The notes: a model not told the origin generated them from the letters alone. A DNA stretch of 64,000 nt from Bacillus sp. CECT 9360 (GCF_918741275.1 NZ_CAKKNA010000011.1:1-64000), one strand, 5' to 3'. Counted from the first letter of the stretch, positions 21,433 through 34,580 are shown. Numbers and translations: made by a program.

Positions 21433-22116
21433 ATGTATGATTTTCGCGAGTGGAAGCATGCTTTCAAACTCGATCCTAATAAAGCAATAACGGACGTTGA
21501 ATTGGAGAGGATTTGCGAATCCGGGACAGATGCGGTCATTGTCGGCGGTTCGGATGGGATCACCCTGGAAAACGTTCTTGATTTAATGGCCAGGGTGCGA
21601 AGATTTACAGTTCCTTGTGTGCTTGAAGTTTCTTCGATAGATACAGTCACCCCTGGGTTTGACTTCTATTTTATCCCGACCGTCCTTAATAGTACCGATC
21701 CCGATTGGATGATGAATTTGCATCATCAGGCTGTGAAAGAATACGGTGAAATCATGAACTGGGATGAAATGATTGTTGAAGGCTATTGCATCTTAAATCC
21801 TGATTGTAAGGCTGCAAAGCTGACAAAAGCGAATGCAGTGCTGGATACGGACGATGTGGCGGCTTACGCATTAATGGCCGAGAAAATGTTCCATCTACCT
21901 ATTTTTTATCTGGAATACAGCGGGACATATGGCGATCCCCATGTGGTGGAAATGGCCAAACAAAATCTGTCCGAAACGGTTCTTTTCTACGGAGGCGGCA
22001 TTAAAACGGCAGAACAGGCAAAGGAAATGGCCCAGTTTGCCGATGTAATCATTGTGGGAAATGTTGTATATGACGATTTGCCTATGGCTTTGAAAACCGT
22101 TTCAGCAGTAAAATAA
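21433..22116 (+). CDS. pcrB: Heptaprenylglyceryl phosphate synthase, PcrB
   Basis: 227 residues, TIM barrel of the GGGP synthase family. In Bacillus it joins heptaprenyl diphosphate to sn-glycerol-1-phosphate. The phosphate-binding segment [11 protein letters not shown] near residue 36, YLEYSGTYG near residue 157, and [16 protein letters not shown] near residue 183 are typical. GGAGG lies 8 nt before the ATG. It is in the conserved order pcrB-pcrA-ligA. Confidence 0.94.
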   Translation: MYDFREWKHAFKLDPNKAITDVELERICESGTDAVIVGGSDGITLENVLDLMARVRRFTVPCVLEVSSIDTVTPGFDFYFIPTVLNSTDPDWMMNLHHQAVKEYGEIMNWDEMIVEGYCILNPDCKAAKLTKANAVLDTDDVAAYALMAEKMFHLPIFYLEYSGTYGDPHVVEMAKQNLSETVLFYGGGIKTAEQAKEMAQFADVIIVGNVVYDDLPMALKTVSAVK

Positions 22117-22204
22117 ATGTTTAAATCACTAAAAAAGTTAATTAATCGTTTGATTATCTATAGTATAATAAAAGGAACAAATGTTCGAATGGGGCGGTGT
22201 TTTC

Positions 22205-24430
22205 ATGCAATACTTATCTGATAAATTAGTGAATGGATTAAATGAGCAGCAACAGAAGGCTGTGAAAGCAACGGACGGGCCGCTTTTGATCATGGCCGGG
22301 GCGGGGAGCGGAAAAACACGGGTGCTTACCCACCGTATTGCTTATTTAATGGTGGAAAAACAAGTAGCGCCGTGGAATATCCTTGCGATTACGTTCACGA
22401 ATAAAGCTGCGCGTGAAATGAAAGATAGGATCCGCAATTTAATGGGAGGTGCAGCGGATGAAATCTGGGTTTCAACCTTCCACTCGATGTGCGTTCGGAT
22501 TTTGCGGCGTGACATTGACAGGATTGGCTTTAACCGGAATTTCTCCATCCTTGACACAACCGATCAACAGTCAGTCATTAAACAGATATTAAAAGATAAG
22601 AATATGGATACGAAGAAATTTGATTACCGGGCTATTTTAGGAACCATCAGTTCCGCGAAAAACGAGCTGATGACAGCTGATGACTTTGCCAAAACGGCTG
22701 GCGGGTATTTTGAGCAGACAGTAGCGGAGGTTTACTCGGAATATCAGAGGCGTCTCCGTAAAAACCAGGCACTCGATTTCGATGACTTGATCATGATTAC
22801 CATTCAGTTATTCCAAAGGGTACCTGAAGTTCTGGAATATTATCAGCGCAAATTTCAGTATATCCACGTCGATGAGTATCAGGATACGAACCGGGCCCAG
22901 TACATGCTCGTAAAACAGCTGGGTTCCCGTTTCAAAAACCTGTGTGTCGTAGGTGACTCCGATCAGTCCATTTACGGATGGAGAGGGGCCGACATTGCGA
23001 ATATCCTTTCCTTTGAGAAAGATTATCCGAATGCCACTGTGATTTTCCTTGAACAAAACTATCGTTCCACGAAAAGAATCCTTCAGGCAGCAAACGAAGT
23101 GATCGCCAAAAACAGCAACCGGAAGCCTAAAAATCTCTGGACGGAAAATTCTGAAGGCAACAAGATTTTATATTTAAGGGCTGACAATGAACAGGGTGAG
23201 GCCCAGTTTGTCGCCGGAAAAATAAACGAAGTAACAAGGGACAGTTCCCGTAAGTTCTCGGATGTTGCCATCCTCTACCGGACGAATGCGCAATCGCGTG
23301 TAATGGAGGAAGTTCTGTTAAAATCCAATATTCAATACAGCATTGTCGGTGGCATCAAGTTCTATGATCGGAAGGAAATTAAGGATATTCTTGCGTATCT
23401 TCGCCTGATTGCAAATCCGGATGATGATATTTCCCTTCGTCGTGTCATCAACGTGCCCAAACGCGGGGTAGGCGCTACATCTGTTGATAAGATTGGCGAC
23501 TATGCGATGATGAATGATCTGTCCATGTTCCAAGCGCTTCAGGAAATTGAGCAAATCGGGTTAAGCCCGAAGATAACAAAGACGGTACGAGATTTTCGCG
23601 ATCTTGTTCACGGCTACACACAAATGCAGGAATATCTATCGGTAACGGAGCTAGTCGAAGAGATTCTCGGGAAAACAGGATACCGTGAAATGCTTGAAGC
23701 GGAAAAGTCGATAGAGTCCCAGAGCAGATTAGAAAACATCGACGAGTTTTTATCCGTAACGAAAAGCTTTGAGGAAAAAAATGATGATAAATCATTGGTA
23801 GCCTTCTTAACCGATTTGGCACTCGTTGCCGATATCGACCAGCTTGACGAAACAGAGGGCCCTCAGGATACGGTGACATTGATGACCCTACACTCGGCAA
23901 AAGGATTGGAATTTCCTATCGTGTTTTTGCTCGGGCTTGAGGAAGGCGTGTTCCCTCACAGCCGATCGCTGATGGATGAAGAAGAAATGGAAGAAGAGCG
24001 CCGCCTGGCTTATGTAGGCATTACTCGGGCGGAAACGGAGCTTTATTTAACGAACGCGCAAATGCGCACATTGTATGGACGGACGAATATGAACCCGGTT
24101 TCGCGGTTTATTTCCGAGATCCCCGAAGACATTCTTGAAGACTTGCAGCCGAAGACAAAGACGCCTGCTTTCATGTCTTCATCAAGTCATCAAAGAGGCA
24201 TGCAGCAGCGATCCGCTACATTTGGCCGGGCCGTTTCTCCGCCTACCTCAACAGGAGGGGAAGAGATCGGCTGGAATGTAGGTGACAAAGCCTCCCATAA
24301 AAAATGGGGAGTCGGAACAGTTGTCAGCGTGAAGGGTGAAGGAGAAGGGAAAGAACTCGACATCGCGTTTCCAAGTCCAACCGGCATTAAACGGCTGCTT
24401 GCTAAATTCGCACCGATTCAAAAGGTGTAG
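22205..24430 (+). CDS. pcrA: ATP-dependent DNA helicase PcrA
   Basis: 741 residues, UvrD/Rep family superfamily 1 3'-5' helicase for repair, rolling-circle replication and transcription-coupled events. Walker [16 protein letters not shown] near residue 32, Walker [13 protein letters not shown] near residue 224, motif [18 protein letters not shown], motif [15 protein letters not shown] and motif [14 protein letters not shown] are present. The C-terminal end [16 protein letters not shown] is the Tudor-like RNA polymerase-binding domain. The start MQYLSDKL fits B. subtilis PcrA; an ATG eight codons earlier is less likely. Confidence 0.97.
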   Translation: MQYLSDKLVNGLNEQQQKAVKATDGPLLIMAGAGSGKTRVLTHRIAYLMVEKQVAPWNILAITFTNKAAREMKDRIRNLMGGAADEIWVSTFHSMCVRILRRDIDRIGFNRNFSILDTTDQQSVIKQILKDKNMDTKKFDYRAILGTISSAKNELMTADDFAKTAGGYFEQTVAEVYSEYQRRLRKNQALDFDDLIMITIQLFQRVPEVLEYYQRKFQYIHVDEYQDTNRAQYMLVKQLGSRFKNLCVVGDSDQSIYGWRGADIANILSFEKDYPNATVIFLEQNYRSTKRILQAANEVIAKNSNRKPKNLWTENSEGNKILYLRADNEQGEAQFVAGKINEVTRDSSRKFSDVAILYRTNAQSRVMEEVLLKSNIQYSIVGGIKFYDRKEIKDILAYLRLIANPDDDISLRRVINVPKRGVGATSVDKIGDYAMMNDLSMFQALQEIEQIGLSPKITKTVRDFRDLVHGYTQMQEYLSVTELVEEILGKTGYREMLEAEKSIESQSRLENIDEFLSVTKSFEEKNDDKSLVAFLTDLALVADIDQLDETEGPQDTVTLMTLHSAKGLEFPIVFLLGLEEGVFPHSRSLMDEEEMEEERRLAYVGITRAETELYLTNAQMRTLYGRTNMNPVSRFISEIPEDILEDLQPKTKTPAFMSSSSHQRGMQQRSATFGRAVSPPTSTGGEEIGWNVGDKASHKKWGVGTVVSVKGEGEGKELDIAFPSPTGIKRLLAKFAPIQKV

Positions 24431-24452
24431 GGGACCCCGGACCCCATCTTAA

Positions 24453-26489
<2,037 letters not shown>

Positions 26490-26503
26490 GAGGGTGTAAA
26501 ACC

Positions 26504-27676
26504 ATGAAAAAAATCTCCTTTATCGGACTCGCTGTATTGCTTCTTCTCTCGGGGTGTGCCCCAAGATTTGAGAAGCAGCAGGAAGTAGTCCAGGATGCAG
26601 AAATAGATAAATCAAAGGAGACTGCGATCATACCAAAGTACAATATTTCCGATAAATTTTATCGGGCCATCCTTCCGTTTGAGCCGGCAAAAGCAAGGGG
26701 ACTGGTCGTCTCTAACTTAAATACGCGTTACGACATTGAAGAATTTGAGACAGGCCTGATGCGGGTTGCCCAGAACCAATTCGATCCTGATCAATATCTG
26801 TTCCAGGAAGGACAGAATCTGGACAAAAAAACGGTCAACCTCTGGTTGAACCGCAAATTCACAGACGCGCAATTAAAGCAAGAGAATCTGAAGCAGGAGG
26901 ATAATATCGGGCTTAATCCGTTAGACTCCGGCAAAGGCGATATAGATAAACGCAATAAAGAAAACCCGATCTATTTAGCGCACATCCTCGAGCATGATTA
27001 TTTAGTAAAGAACAAAGATAACGAGGTGGCTCTTGGCGGCGTCGTGATCGGCCTTGCGCTTAATTCCACAAATTATTATCAAAAAGAGGAATTCGGAGCG
27101 ACTTTCAGCAATAAGACAGAAAACATTGAAGAAGAAGGAAGAAAAATAGCCCAGGAAGTGCTAAAGAGATTACGGCAGATGGAAGGCTTGGAAGAAGTTC
27201 CGATTACCATCGCCCTGTTTAAACAAAATGAAAAATCTTCGGTCGTACCGGGCAATTTCATTTCCTATACGAATATCGATCAGGGAAGCAACCAAATCGG
27301 CAAATGGGAAAAAGTGAATGAAAGATATTATATTTTCCCAGCGGATGATAAAACAAAGAATAAATTCCGTACAGATTCGAATGCCTTTGACGGCTTTAAA
27401 CAGGATGTTGAAAAATACTTTCCAAACTTCAATGGCGTGGTTGGACGAGCTTTTTATGCAGAAGACCAGCTGCAGGATCTTGATATTAACATCCCGATTC
27501 AGTTTTATGGTCAATCGGAAACGGTGAGCTTCACACAATATGTTACAGGGCTTGTCATGCAGCATTTCCCGGATTATGTTTCGGTGCAGGTATCGATTAC
27601 TTCGGTAAATGGTCCGGAAGCGCTGATTGTTCGTAAAGCAGATCAAGAGGAGCCATTCGTTCATATTTATAACTAA
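26504..27676 (+). CDS. camS: CamS-family lipoprotein (YerH)
   Basis: 390 residues with a signal peptide and lipobox LLSGC (mature Cys near residue 18). The rest is the CamS domain, named for the staphylococcal lipoprotein whose processed signal peptide acts as an enterococcal sex pheromone. ALGGVVIGLALNS and NGVVGRAFYAED are conserved. B. subtilis YerH sits at the same place. AGGGTG precedes the ATG. Whether the signal peptide is a pheromone here is unknown. Confidence 0.92.
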   Translation: MKKISFIGLAVLLLLSGCAPRFEKQQEVVQDAEIDKSKETAIIPKYNISDKFYRAILPFEPAKARGLVVSNLNTRYDIEEFETGLMRVAQNQFDPDQYLFQEGQNLDKKTVNLWLNRKFTDAQLKQENLKQEDNIGLNPLDSGKGDIDKRNKENPIYLAHILEHDYLVKNKDNEVALGGVVIGLALNSTNYYQKEEFGATFSNKTENIEEEGRKIAQEVLKRLRQMEGLEEVPITIALFKQNEKSSVVPGNFISYTNIDQGSNQIGKWEKVNERYYIFPADDKTKNKFRTDSNAFDGFKQDVEKYFPNFNGVVGRAFYAEDQLQDLDINIPIQFYGQSETVSFTQYVTGLVMQHFPDYVSVQVSITSVNGPEALIVRKADQEEPFVHIYN

Positions 27677-27682
27677 TTATTG

Positions 27683-27703
27683 CCCGCTTCGTGCGGGTTT
27701 TTG
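27683..27703 (+). terminator. Terminator after camS
   Basis: Short stem CCCGC/GCGGG with loop TTCGT and a T run directly after the camS stop. Confidence 0.8.
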
Positions 27704-27839
27704 TTTTGAAAAAACAATATAATTGAGTTCGCAATATTTAAAATTATTCTATTATTTATACTAGTTGTAACTCTTGGGTTACATCAAGTAGAATAGTAGT
27801 GGAGTGATAAATGAAGCTATAATATTGGAGGGGAATTAC

Positions 27840-29387
27840 TTGGTACAACCATACAAGCATGAACCGTTTACTGACTTCTCTCAGGAAACTAACAAAAATG
27901 ATTATCTAACGGGTCTAAAGACAGTTAAAACATATTTAGGGCAAGATTATGATTTAGTGATCGGTGGAGAACGGATTTCCACTGACGATAAAATCGTTTC
28001 TTTCAACCCTGCCAATAAAGAAGAAATCATTGGACGTGTGTCTAAGGCTGACCGCGAGCTGGCTGAAAAAGCAATGAAAGCAGCCGACGAAGCATTTAAC
28101 ACATGGAAGAAGGTGAAACCGGAAGTACGCGCTGATGTACTATTCAAGGCAGCAGCCATCATCCGCCGCCGCAAGCATGAGTTCTCGGCACTGCTAACAA
28201 AAGAAGCAGGCAAGCCTTGGAATGAAGCGGATGCAGATACAGCAGAAGCCATTGACTTCCTAGAGTTCTATGCTCGCCAAATGCTAAAAGTAAAAGACGG
28301 AATCCCTGTACAAAGCAGACCGAATGAATATAACCGTTATGATTATATTCCGCTAGGTGTCGGGATTATCATTTCCCCATGGAACTTCCCGTTTGCGATT
28401 ATGGCTGGTACGACAGTGGCTGCGATTGTAACAGGAAACACCGTTTTATTAAAACCGGCTTCCACTACCCCAGTAGTTGCGGCTAAGTTTGTCGAAGTCA
28501 TGGAAGAAGCAGGACTTCCAAAAGGAGTTCTTAATTTTGTACCGGGAAGCGGCGCAGAGGTTGGGGACTATTTGGTTGATCACCCGCGCACGCGTTTTGT
28601 ATCCTTCACAGGTTCTCGTGAGATCGGTACCCGCATTTTTGAACGCGCATCAAAAGTAAATGAAGGCCAAATTTGGCTGAAGCGCGTCATCGCAGAAATG
28701 GGCGGCAAAGACACAATGGTTGTCGATAAAGAAGCGGATCTTGAGCTGGCAGCTCAATCCATCGTAAAATCAGCATTCGGGTTCTCTGGACAGAAATGTT
28801 CTGCATGTTCACGCGCGGTTATCGTGGAAGACGTGTATGATCAAGTGTTGAACCGTGCCGTAGAGTTAACGAAGGAATTGTCAATCGGAAACCCTGAAGA
28901 TCCATCTAATTTCATGGGGCCGGTTATCGACCAGAATGCATTTAAGAAAATCATGGAATATATTGAAATTGGAAAAACAGAAGGCAAGCTAGTGGCCGGC
29001 GGAGAAGGCGATGACTCAACTGGATTCTTCGTGAAGCCAACGATTATTGCCGATCTTGATCCAAAAGCCCGCTTAATGCAGGAAGAGATCTTCGGCCCTG
29101 TTATTGGGTTTACTAAAGCAAAAGACTTCGATCATGCTTTAGAAATTGCCAATAACACGGAATATGGCTTAACCGGTGCGGTTATTACCAGCAACCGCGA
29201 GAACATGGAAAAAGCGCGCGAAGACTTCCATGTCGGAAACCTATACTTCAACCGCGGCTGCACAGGCGCGATTGTCGGTTACCAGCCGTTCGGCGGATTC
29301 AATATGTCCGGAACCGATTCAAAAGCGGGCGGACCAGACTACCTAGTCCTTCACATGCAAGGCAAAACAACTTCAGAGATGTACTAA
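27840..29387 (+). CDS. pruA: L-glutamate gamma-semialdehyde dehydrogenase (PruA/RocA type)
   Basis: 515 residues, aldehyde dehydrogenase superfamily; it oxidises 1-pyrroline-5-carboxylate/glutamate semialdehyde to glutamate in proline and arginine breakdown. [22 protein letters not shown], the general base Glu in [11 protein letters not shown], and the nucleophile Cys in [11 protein letters not shown] near residue 321 are all present. The start is a TTG at 27840 with GGAGGGG 7 nt upstream, giving [13 protein letters not shown], the RocA-type N-terminus and exactly the usual length. No putB partner is adjacent. Confidence 0.95.
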   Translation: MVQPYKHEPFTDFSQETNKNDYLTGLKTVKTYLGQDYDLVIGGERISTDDKIVSFNPANKEEIIGRVSKADRELAEKAMKAADEAFNTWKKVKPEVRADVLFKAAAIIRRRKHEFSALLTKEAGKPWNEADADTAEAIDFLEFYARQMLKVKDGIPVQSRPNEYNRYDYIPLGVGIIISPWNFPFAIMAGTTVAAIVTGNTVLLKPASTTPVVAAKFVEVMEEAGLPKGVLNFVPGSGAEVGDYLVDHPRTRFVSFTGSREIGTRIFERASKVNEGQIWLKRVIAEMGGKDTMVVDKEADLELAAQSIVKSAFGFSGQKCSACSRAVIVEDVYDQVLNRAVELTKELSIGNPEDPSNFMGPVIDQNAFKKIMEYIEIGKTEGKLVAGGEGDDSTGFFVKPTIIADLDPKARLMQEEIFGPVIGFTKAKDFDHALEIANNTEYGLTGAVITSNRENMEKAREDFHVGNLYFNRGCTGAIVGYQPFGGFNMSGTDSKAGGPDYLVLHMQGKTTSEMY

Positions 29388-29400
29388 GAAATAAATACAG

Positions 29401-29430
29401 CCTTCCCGCTATATGTGGGGAGGTCTTTTT
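29401..29430 (+). terminator. Terminator after pruA
   Basis: Nine-base stem CCTTCCCGC/GTGGGGAGG with two G-T pairs, then TCTTTTT. Confidence 0.8.
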
Positions 29431-29705
29431 AATCTAATATGGCTCGGGGAAGTTGATTTAAGCTAAAGTCATTTTCCGACCCTGACCTACAGGGTAACAC
29501 CCTTAATAAGAAGCAGTCGTTGTCGATAGGTGCATATCACCGTCTATTTATAAGGTCTTCGGCTAATTTAATTGCCGAACCGACTTCTTTCAATATTTCC
29601 CGGACAATATTTGCGGTATTTCTAGTTGAAGAATAATTTATCTGCTACTTTCTGTCATATCGACAGAATCAAGTTCACAATTACTAGATCCAAAGCAGCT
29701 GGATG

Positions 29706-29810
29706 TTGCTTTACTGCTGAAAAGTTTGTTATGATTTATTTAATTGCTTTCGGGCAAATCCCGAAATATAGTTACCTACAAATGACGGCTTAGCGAAAGC
29801 CGGTTTTTTT
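29706..29810 (+). ncRNA. Candidate small RNA or leader before gatCAB (promoter, hairpin, terminator)
   Basis: TTGCTT (29706-29711) and TATGAT (29730-29735), 18 nt apart, form a plausible sigma-A promoter with a start near 29742. The predicted RNA opens with a perfect 7-bp hairpin TTTCGGG/CCCGAAA (29748-29766, loop CAAAT), a 19-nt single strand, and a terminator CGGCTT/AAGCCG with seven T (29786-29810). The RNA would be about 70 nt. It matches no riboswitch class I can name. It may be a free sRNA or an attenuator for gatCAB. Confidence 0.5.
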
Positions 29811-29819
29811 ACTTTAAGA

Positions 29820-30068
29820 TGTCTAGCTACAGCGCCCAGCCGCTCGGACTTGCACAGGATGTGCTGACCTCGACGCAAGACATAACGACGTGGCAGGTTT
29901 TAGTCGAGGTTCCTCTATTGCCAAACCGCTTCAGAAATCAGGGATTTCCTACGCGGTTCGTCTTATGCCTGTCGCACTTGCCCAGGATGGGCTGGCGTCG
30001 ACGTTTGCGACACGATGTCGCAGTTTTTAGTCGACGATCCCTGCTTGCAGGGCGCTTGCGCTTTTCTT
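29820..30068. repeat. Dispersed Bacillus-type intergenic repeat before gatC
   Basis: The ends GTCTAGCTACAGCGCCCAG and GGGCGCTTGCGCTTTTCTT are, from memory, the borders of a repeat scattered through many Bacillus and Geobacillus genomes (GTCTAGCTCCAGCGCC ... GGCGCTTGCGCTTTTC). Inside, a diverged direct duplication is seen: CTTGCACAGGATGTGCTG at 29849 and CTTGCCCAGGATGGGCTG at 29978, each followed by TTTTAGTCGA about 50 nt on. No protein is likely. It ends 10 bp before the gatC ribosome binding site. Confidence 0.7.
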
Positions 30069-30088
30069 ATATATTGGAGGTGGAGAGA

Positions 30089-30379
30089 GTGTCGCGTATT
30101 ACAATGGATCAAGTAAAGCATGTGGCTCATTTGGCACGGCTTGGGATTACTGAGGAAGAAGCAGAAAAGTTTACCAAACAGCTCGATCAAATCATTTCAT
30201 TCGCGGAGCAGCTTAATGAGCTTGATACGGATAATGTGGAGCCGACTTCTCATGTTTTAGACATGAAAAATGTCATGAGAGAAGATGTTGCAAAGCAGGG
30301 ACTGTCTGTTGAAGAAGTGTTGAAAAATGCTCCGGACAGCAAGGATGGACAAATCCGTGTTCCGTCGATTTTGGATTAA
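30089..30379 (+). CDS. gatC: Glu-tRNA(Gln) amidotransferase subunit C, GatC
   Basis: 96 residues. GatC wraps around GatA and GatB and stabilises the transamidosome. The motif [16 protein letters not shown], then [10 protein letters not shown] and [15 protein letters not shown], is typical. The GTG start at 30089 lies 8 nt behind TGGAGGTGGAG. The frame stays open upstream through the dispersed repeat, but that part is not coding. First gene of gatCAB. Confidence 0.96.
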   Translation: MSRITMDQVKHVAHLARLGITEEEAEKFTKQLDQIISFAEQLNELDTDNVEPTSHVLDMKNVMREDVAKQGLSVEEVLKNAPDSKDGQIRVPSILD

Positions 30380-30391
30380 GGAGGGGAAATC

Positions 30392-31849
30392 ATGTCATTG
30401 TTTGAACATAAAGTTTCAGAGCTTCATGAGCTTTTACATAAGAAAGAAATCTCAGTAACCGATCTCGTCAGTGAATCATACAAACAGATCGGCCAGGTGG
30501 AAGACAAGGTGAAATCCTTTCTAACACTTAATGAGGAAAAAGCCAGAACCCAGGCAAAAGAGCTCGACGACAGGCTCGCAAAAGGGGAAAACAAAAGTAT
30601 TCTGGCCGGCATGCCGATTGGCGTAAAGGATAACATCGTTACGAAAAATCTTCGGACAACCTCTGGCAGTAAAATTCTCGAAAACTTCGATCCTATTTAT
30701 GATGCGACCGTTGTTCAAAAGCTGCAGCAAGCAGAAACGGTTACAATCGGTAAATTGAACATGGATGAGTTTGCGATGGGGTCATCGAATGAAAACTCGG
30801 CATATCAGGTTACCCGCAATCCGTGGAATCTAGATTACGTTCCGGGGGGCTCTTCAGGCGGTTCCGCAGCATCCGTCGCAGCTGGTGAAGTATTGTTTTC
30901 CCTCGGTTCCGATACAGGCGGTTCCATCCGCCAGCCAGCAGCATATTGTGGCGTGGTCGGTTTGAAGCCAACATACGGCCGTGTGTCCCGATTCGGATTG
31001 ATCGCATTTGCGTCGTCCCTTGACCAAATCGGCCCGATCACGAACACGGTCGAGGACAATGCTTACCTGCTCGAAGCCATTTCTGGTGTGGATCATATGG
31101 ATTCCACCTCCGCTAATGTGGATGTCCCTAATTTCGTGAATGCCTTAACAGGGGATATTAAAGGACTTAAAATTGCTGTACCTAAAGAATACCTAGGTGA
31201 AGGTGTAAGTGAAGAAGCGAAAAACTCGGTTCTTGAAGCGTTAAAGGTGTTAGAGAAGCTTGGCGCAACCTGGGAAGAAGTCTCGCTGCCGCACTCTAAA
31301 TATGCGCTGGCTACCTACTATCTGCTTTCTTCCTCAGAGGCGTCGGCAAACCTTTCCCGGTTCGATGGCGTCCGTTACGGCTATCGCACCGACAATGCAG
31401 CCAATTTGATTGAAATGTACAAGCAAACCCGTGCGGAAGGCTTTGGCGATGAAGTAAAACGCCGGATCATGTTGGGTACCTTCTCGCTAAGCTCCGGATA
31501 CTATGATGCTTATTATAAAAAAGCGCAAAAAGCCCGTACGTTGATTAAAAAAGACTTTGATGACGTGTTCCAGAAATATGATGTCATTGTCGGACCGACA
31601 ACGCCAACTCCGGCATTTAAAATCGGTGAGAAAACAAACGACCCATTAACGATGTACGCAAACGATATTCTAACGATTCCGGTGAACCTTGCCGGGGTGC
31701 CGGCGATTTCCGTGCCATGCGGCTTCGCAGATGGTCTTCCGCTTGGGTTGCAGATTATCGGCAAGCACTTTGATGAAAGCACAATTTACCGCACGGCTCA
31801 TGCGTTTGAGCAGGCGACTGAATTTCATAAACAAAGACCACAGCTGTAA
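30392..31849 (+). CDS. gatA: Glu-tRNA(Gln) amidotransferase subunit A, GatA
   Basis: 485 residues, amidase-signature enzyme that releases ammonia from glutamine. GVKDNIVTK holds the catalytic Lys near residue 79, and [16 protein letters not shown] with [15 protein letters not shown] near residues 150-185 holds the cis-Ser and nucleophile Ser. Together with GatB it converts Glu-tRNA(Gln) to Gln-tRNA(Gln). GGAGGGG lies before the ATG, 12 nt behind gatC. Confidence 0.97.
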   Translation: MSLFEHKVSELHELLHKKEISVTDLVSESYKQIGQVEDKVKSFLTLNEEKARTQAKELDDRLAKGENKSILAGMPIGVKDNIVTKNLRTTSGSKILENFDPIYDATVVQKLQQAETVTIGKLNMDEFAMGSSNENSAYQVTRNPWNLDYVPGGSSGGSAASVAAGEVLFSLGSDTGGSIRQPAAYCGVVGLKPTYGRVSRFGLIAFASSLDQIGPITNTVEDNAYLLEAISGVDHMDSTSANVDVPNFVNALTGDIKGLKIAVPKEYLGEGVSEEAKNSVLEALKVLEKLGATWEEVSLPHSKYALATYYLLSSSEASANLSRFDGVRYGYRTDNAANLIEMYKQTRAEGFGDEVKRRIMLGTFSLSSGYYDAYYKKAQKARTLIKKDFDDVFQKYDVIVGPTTPTPAFKIGEKTNDPLTMYANDILTIPVNLAGVPAISVPCGFADGLPLGLQIIGKHFDESTIYRTAHAFEQATEFHKQRPQL

Positions 31850-31862
31850 GGGGTGAAGAATA

Positions 31863-33293
31863 ATGAGCTATGAAACGGTAATTGGCCTTGAAGTACATGT
31901 AGAATTAAAAACAGACTCGAAAATTTTCTCAGCGAGCCCGAACCATTTCGGTGCGGCACCGAATACGAATACGACCGTAGTGGACCTCGGCTATCCGGGC
32001 GTGCTGCCGGTATTGAACAAAAAAGCGGTTGATTTCGCGATGAAGGCTGCGATGGCATTGAACTGCGAAATCGCGACCGAAACGAAATTCGACCGGAAAA
32101 ACTATTTTTATCCGGACAATCCAAAGGCATATCAAATTTCCCAATTCGACAAACCCATTGGGGAGCATGGCTGGATTGAAATAGAAGTAGACGGAAAGAA
32201 AAAGAAAATTGGGATTACGCGCATCCATATGGAAGAAGATGCAGGCAAGCTGACACATACAGGGGACGGCTATTCCCTATGTGACTATAACCGTCAAGGA
32301 ACACCGCTTGTAGAGATTGTTTCCGAGCCTGACATTACATCTCCGGAAGAGGCATATGCTTATTTGGAGAAATTGAAATCAATCATCCAGTATACCGGAG
32401 TTTCTGATTGTAAAATGGAAGAAGGCTCCTTAAGATGTGACGCGAATATCTCGCTTCGCCCGGTTGGCCAAAAGGAATTTGGCACGAAGACAGAGTTAAA
32501 GAACCTAAACTCTTTCAACTTTGTCCGCAAAGGCCTTGAGTTTGAAGAAATACGTCAGGAAGAAGTATTGAGCTCAGGGGGCGTAATTGAACAGGAAACG
32601 CGCCGTTTTGATGAAGCGACAGGGAAAACACTCTTAATGCGTGTTAAAGAAGGATCAGATGATTATCGCTACTTCCCAGAGCCCGACCTTTTGGACCTGT
32701 ACATTGATGAAGATTGGAAAGCGCGTATTCGTGCGGAAATCCCAGAGCTTCCAGATGAGCGGAAGAAGCGTTATATGGAAGAGCTCGGTCTTTCTTCGTA
32801 TGATGCAGCTGTTTTAACGGTTACGAAGGAAACGGCTGACTTCTTTGAAGCAACGGTTGCTAAGGGTGCGGATGCAAAACAGGCGTCCAACTGGATCATG
32901 GGTGAGCTTTCTGCCTATTTGAATGCGGAAGGAAAAGAACTGCATGATGTGGCCCTTACGCCGGAGTCGCTTGCCGGGATGATCAAGCTGATCGAAAACG
33001 GCACGATTTCATCGAAAATTGCCAAGCAAGTCTTTAAGGAATTGATTGAAAACGGCGGAGATGCCGAAGCAATCGTCAAGGAAAAAGGCCTTGTCCAAAT
33101 ATCGGACGAAGGTGCATTAAAGAAAATTGTCGGCGAAGCACTGGATAACAATCCGCAATCTGTTGATGATTTTAAAAATGGAAAACAAAAAGCGATCGGC
33201 TTCCTGGTCGGCCAGATTATGAAAGCGACAAAAGGACAGGCGAATCCGCAGCTCGTCAATAAAATTCTTTTAGAGGAAATACAGAAACGATAA
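31863..33293 (+). CDS. gatB: Glu-tRNA(Gln) amidotransferase subunit B, GatB
   Basis: 476 residues. It is the kinase and transamidase subunit that activates the tRNA-bound glutamate. [46 protein letters not shown] and the signature [13 protein letters not shown] are present, and the C-terminal 150 residues are the tRNA-binding YqeY-like tail. Last gene of gatCAB; a terminator follows at once. Confidence 0.97.
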   Translation: MSYETVIGLEVHVELKTDSKIFSASPNHFGAAPNTNTTVVDLGYPGVLPVLNKKAVDFAMKAAMALNCEIATETKFDRKNYFYPDNPKAYQISQFDKPIGEHGWIEIEVDGKKKKIGITRIHMEEDAGKLTHTGDGYSLCDYNRQGTPLVEIVSEPDITSPEEAYAYLEKLKSIIQYTGVSDCKMEEGSLRCDANISLRPVGQKEFGTKTELKNLNSFNFVRKGLEFEEIRQEEVLSSGGVIEQETRRFDEATGKTLLMRVKEGSDDYRYFPEPDLLDLYIDEDWKARIRAEIPELPDERKKRYMEELGLSSYDAAVLTVTKETADFFEATVAKGADAKQASNWIMGELSAYLNAEGKELHDVALTPESLAGMIKLIENGTISSKIAKQVFKELIENGGDAEAIVKEKGLVQISDEGALKKIVGEALDNNPQSVDDFKNGKQKAIGFLVGQIMKATKGQANPQLVNKILLEEIQKR

Positions 33294-33300
33294 TCAAAGG

Positions 33301-33329
33301 GCCGTATCACTTTATGTGGTACGGCTTTT
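33301..33329 (+). terminator. Terminator after gatB
   Basis: Ten-base stem GCCGTATCAC/GTGGTACGGC (one G-T pair), loop TTTAT, then TTTT. Confidence 0.85.
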
Positions 33330-33370
33330 AAATTTCAGCTGAATCTGTGAGATAAAAGGGGGAGAAGAAT

Positions 33371-33838
33371 ATGATCAAGCCGGCAGATGAAGAGGATATT
33401 TATACTGTTCATCAATTAATGCTAGAGGCCTTTGAAGAATACCGAAATCTTGATGTTCCTTCCAGTGCTCTAAACGAAACGGTATCCTCCATTGTTGATT
33501 CGATGAAAAGCAGATCAGAACAAGCCATTCTTTGCCTAGTAGATGATGTTCCCGTTGGTTCTACCAGATTCAGATTGGATAACCATTCCCTTTATTTCTC
33601 CCGTGTCTCAGTTCCACCAAAGGAAAGAGGAAAAGGGATTGCGAAGTCCATGCTGGTCTGGCTTGAAACCTACGCGAAGGAAAATAACAAGACGGAAATG
33701 GTCTGCAAAGTTCGTATGTCCCTGCCAAGGAACATAAGCCTATATCAATCACTCGGTTATGTAGTAACGAAGGAAGAAATCACAGCTAATCCTGATGGTT
33801 TCTCTGTCAAAACGGCAACGATGAAAAAACGGATATAG
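33371..33838 (+). CDS. GNAT family N-acetyltransferase
   Basis: 155 residues with the GNAT fold. Residues about 75-100 show VSVPPKERGKGIAKSML, which fits the acetyl-CoA pyrophosphate loop (Q/RxxGxG/A), and the C-terminal part has the strand-helix end LYQSLGYVVTKEE. GGGGGAG precedes the ATG. The substrate is unknown; the gene stands alone behind the gatB terminator. Confidence 0.85.
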   Translation: MIKPADEEDIYTVHQLMLEAFEEYRNLDVPSSALNETVSSIVDSMKSRSEQAILCLVDDVPVGSTRFRLDNHSLYFSRVSVPPKERGKGIAKSMLVWLETYAKENNKTEMVCKVRMSLPRNISLYQSLGYVVTKEEITANPDGFSVKTATMKKRI

Positions 33839-33972
33839 AGATGGGGAAGATACCCGCTGGTATCTAGAATGGTTAAAAAGATTTTTCTTACGTGTGTACA
33901 ACGGATATCAATCCGTTTACGTTCCTTATTTAGGGGAATAATAACTATATATACTTTGGGAGGGACTAAAAA

Positions 33973-34296
33973 ATGGCAAAATCAAAAAATAGTTTATTAG
34001 GCTTTGCAGTTTTGGGAACGGCAGCGTATTTATTTCGAAATAAGGAATCACGTGACAAGGTGATAAATAAACTACAATCCGTGGTTACACCGGAAACACG
34101 CCAAAAAATTATGGACCAGGTTCGAACCTTTACAAGCACTAACAGTTCGGAAGAAAAACAAACACCGCAAAGCAAGGGTGAAGCGGAACCTAACAGCCAG
34201 GCACTGACTACAGCTGAAACGATGAATCAGCAGACAGAGAAATTCCTGGACCCGGAGGAAAAGAAGGAAGTTACAGAATTAAACGTAACGAAATGA
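33973..34296 (+). CDS. Small protein with YtxH-like N-terminus
   Basis: 107 residues. A short hydrophobic N-terminal segment (LLGFAVLGTAAYLF, residues 8-21) is followed by a basic stretch and a long polar, Glu-Gln-Thr-rich tail. This resembles YtxH-type general stress proteins of Bacillus, but no catalytic motif is seen. GGAGGG lies before the ATG. Probably membrane associated; function unknown. Confidence 0.65.
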   Translation: MAKSKNSLLGFAVLGTAAYLFRNKESRDKVINKLQSVVTPETRQKIMDQVRTFTSTNSSEEKQTPQSKGEAEPNSQALTTAETMNQQTEKFLDPEEKKEVTELNVTK

Positions 34297-34325
34297 AAAA
34301 TGGTATAAAACTAATAGTAGTGAAA

Positions 34326-34376
34326 AAGGAAAGGAAGCCCAAAAGTTGTTACTTATTGGACTTCCTTTCTTTTTTC
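34326..34376. terminator. Bidirectional terminator
   Basis: AAAGGAAG-C-CCA pairs with TTGG-ACTTCCTTT, with A-rich sequence on one side and T-rich on the other, so it can stop transcripts from both directions. It overlaps the 3' end of the small minus-strand gene at 34349. Confidence 0.65.
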
Positions 34377-34489
34377 TGATTTTCTTCATGGTCATCTTGT
34401 ATCCGATTGCCCTCCGGATTATCGCCGATTACTTCATAAGAATCTTGGTTATCCGTCTTGTCATGAGCTTTCTCAGTTTTCACTTTCAT
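34349..34489 (-). CDS. 46-residue hydrophilic protein, unknown
   Basis: An ATG at 34489 with AAGGGAGTG 8 nt upstream opens a 46-codon frame. The product is very polar (Lys, Asp, Glu, Asn-rich, with YEVIGDNPEGNRIQDDHEEN) and probably unstructured. The ISL3-type element starts only 29 bp upstream of the start codon, leaving the ribosome binding site but probably removing or replacing the native promoter. No family recognised. Confidence 0.55.
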   Translation of the reverse strand: MKVKTEKAHDKTDNQDSYEVIGDNPEGNRIQDDHEENQKKERKSNK

Positions 34490-34580
34490 AATGTAACACT
34501 CCCTTGTGAATAACTTAGGGTCTTCGGAATATATAGTGGAATTACTATTTTAATTGCTTGATAAAAATCACATCATAAAT

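Noticed and set aside
29537-29658. Minus-strand fragment reading NIVREILKEVGSAIKLAEDL
   Set aside because: Protein-like, but without a start codon in frame, without a ribosome binding site and only 35 codons. At most a short relic.
29819-30088. N-terminal extension of GatC
   Set aside because: The frame is open through the dispersed repeat, but GatC proteins start at MSRI and the ribosome binding site lies before the GTG at 30089.
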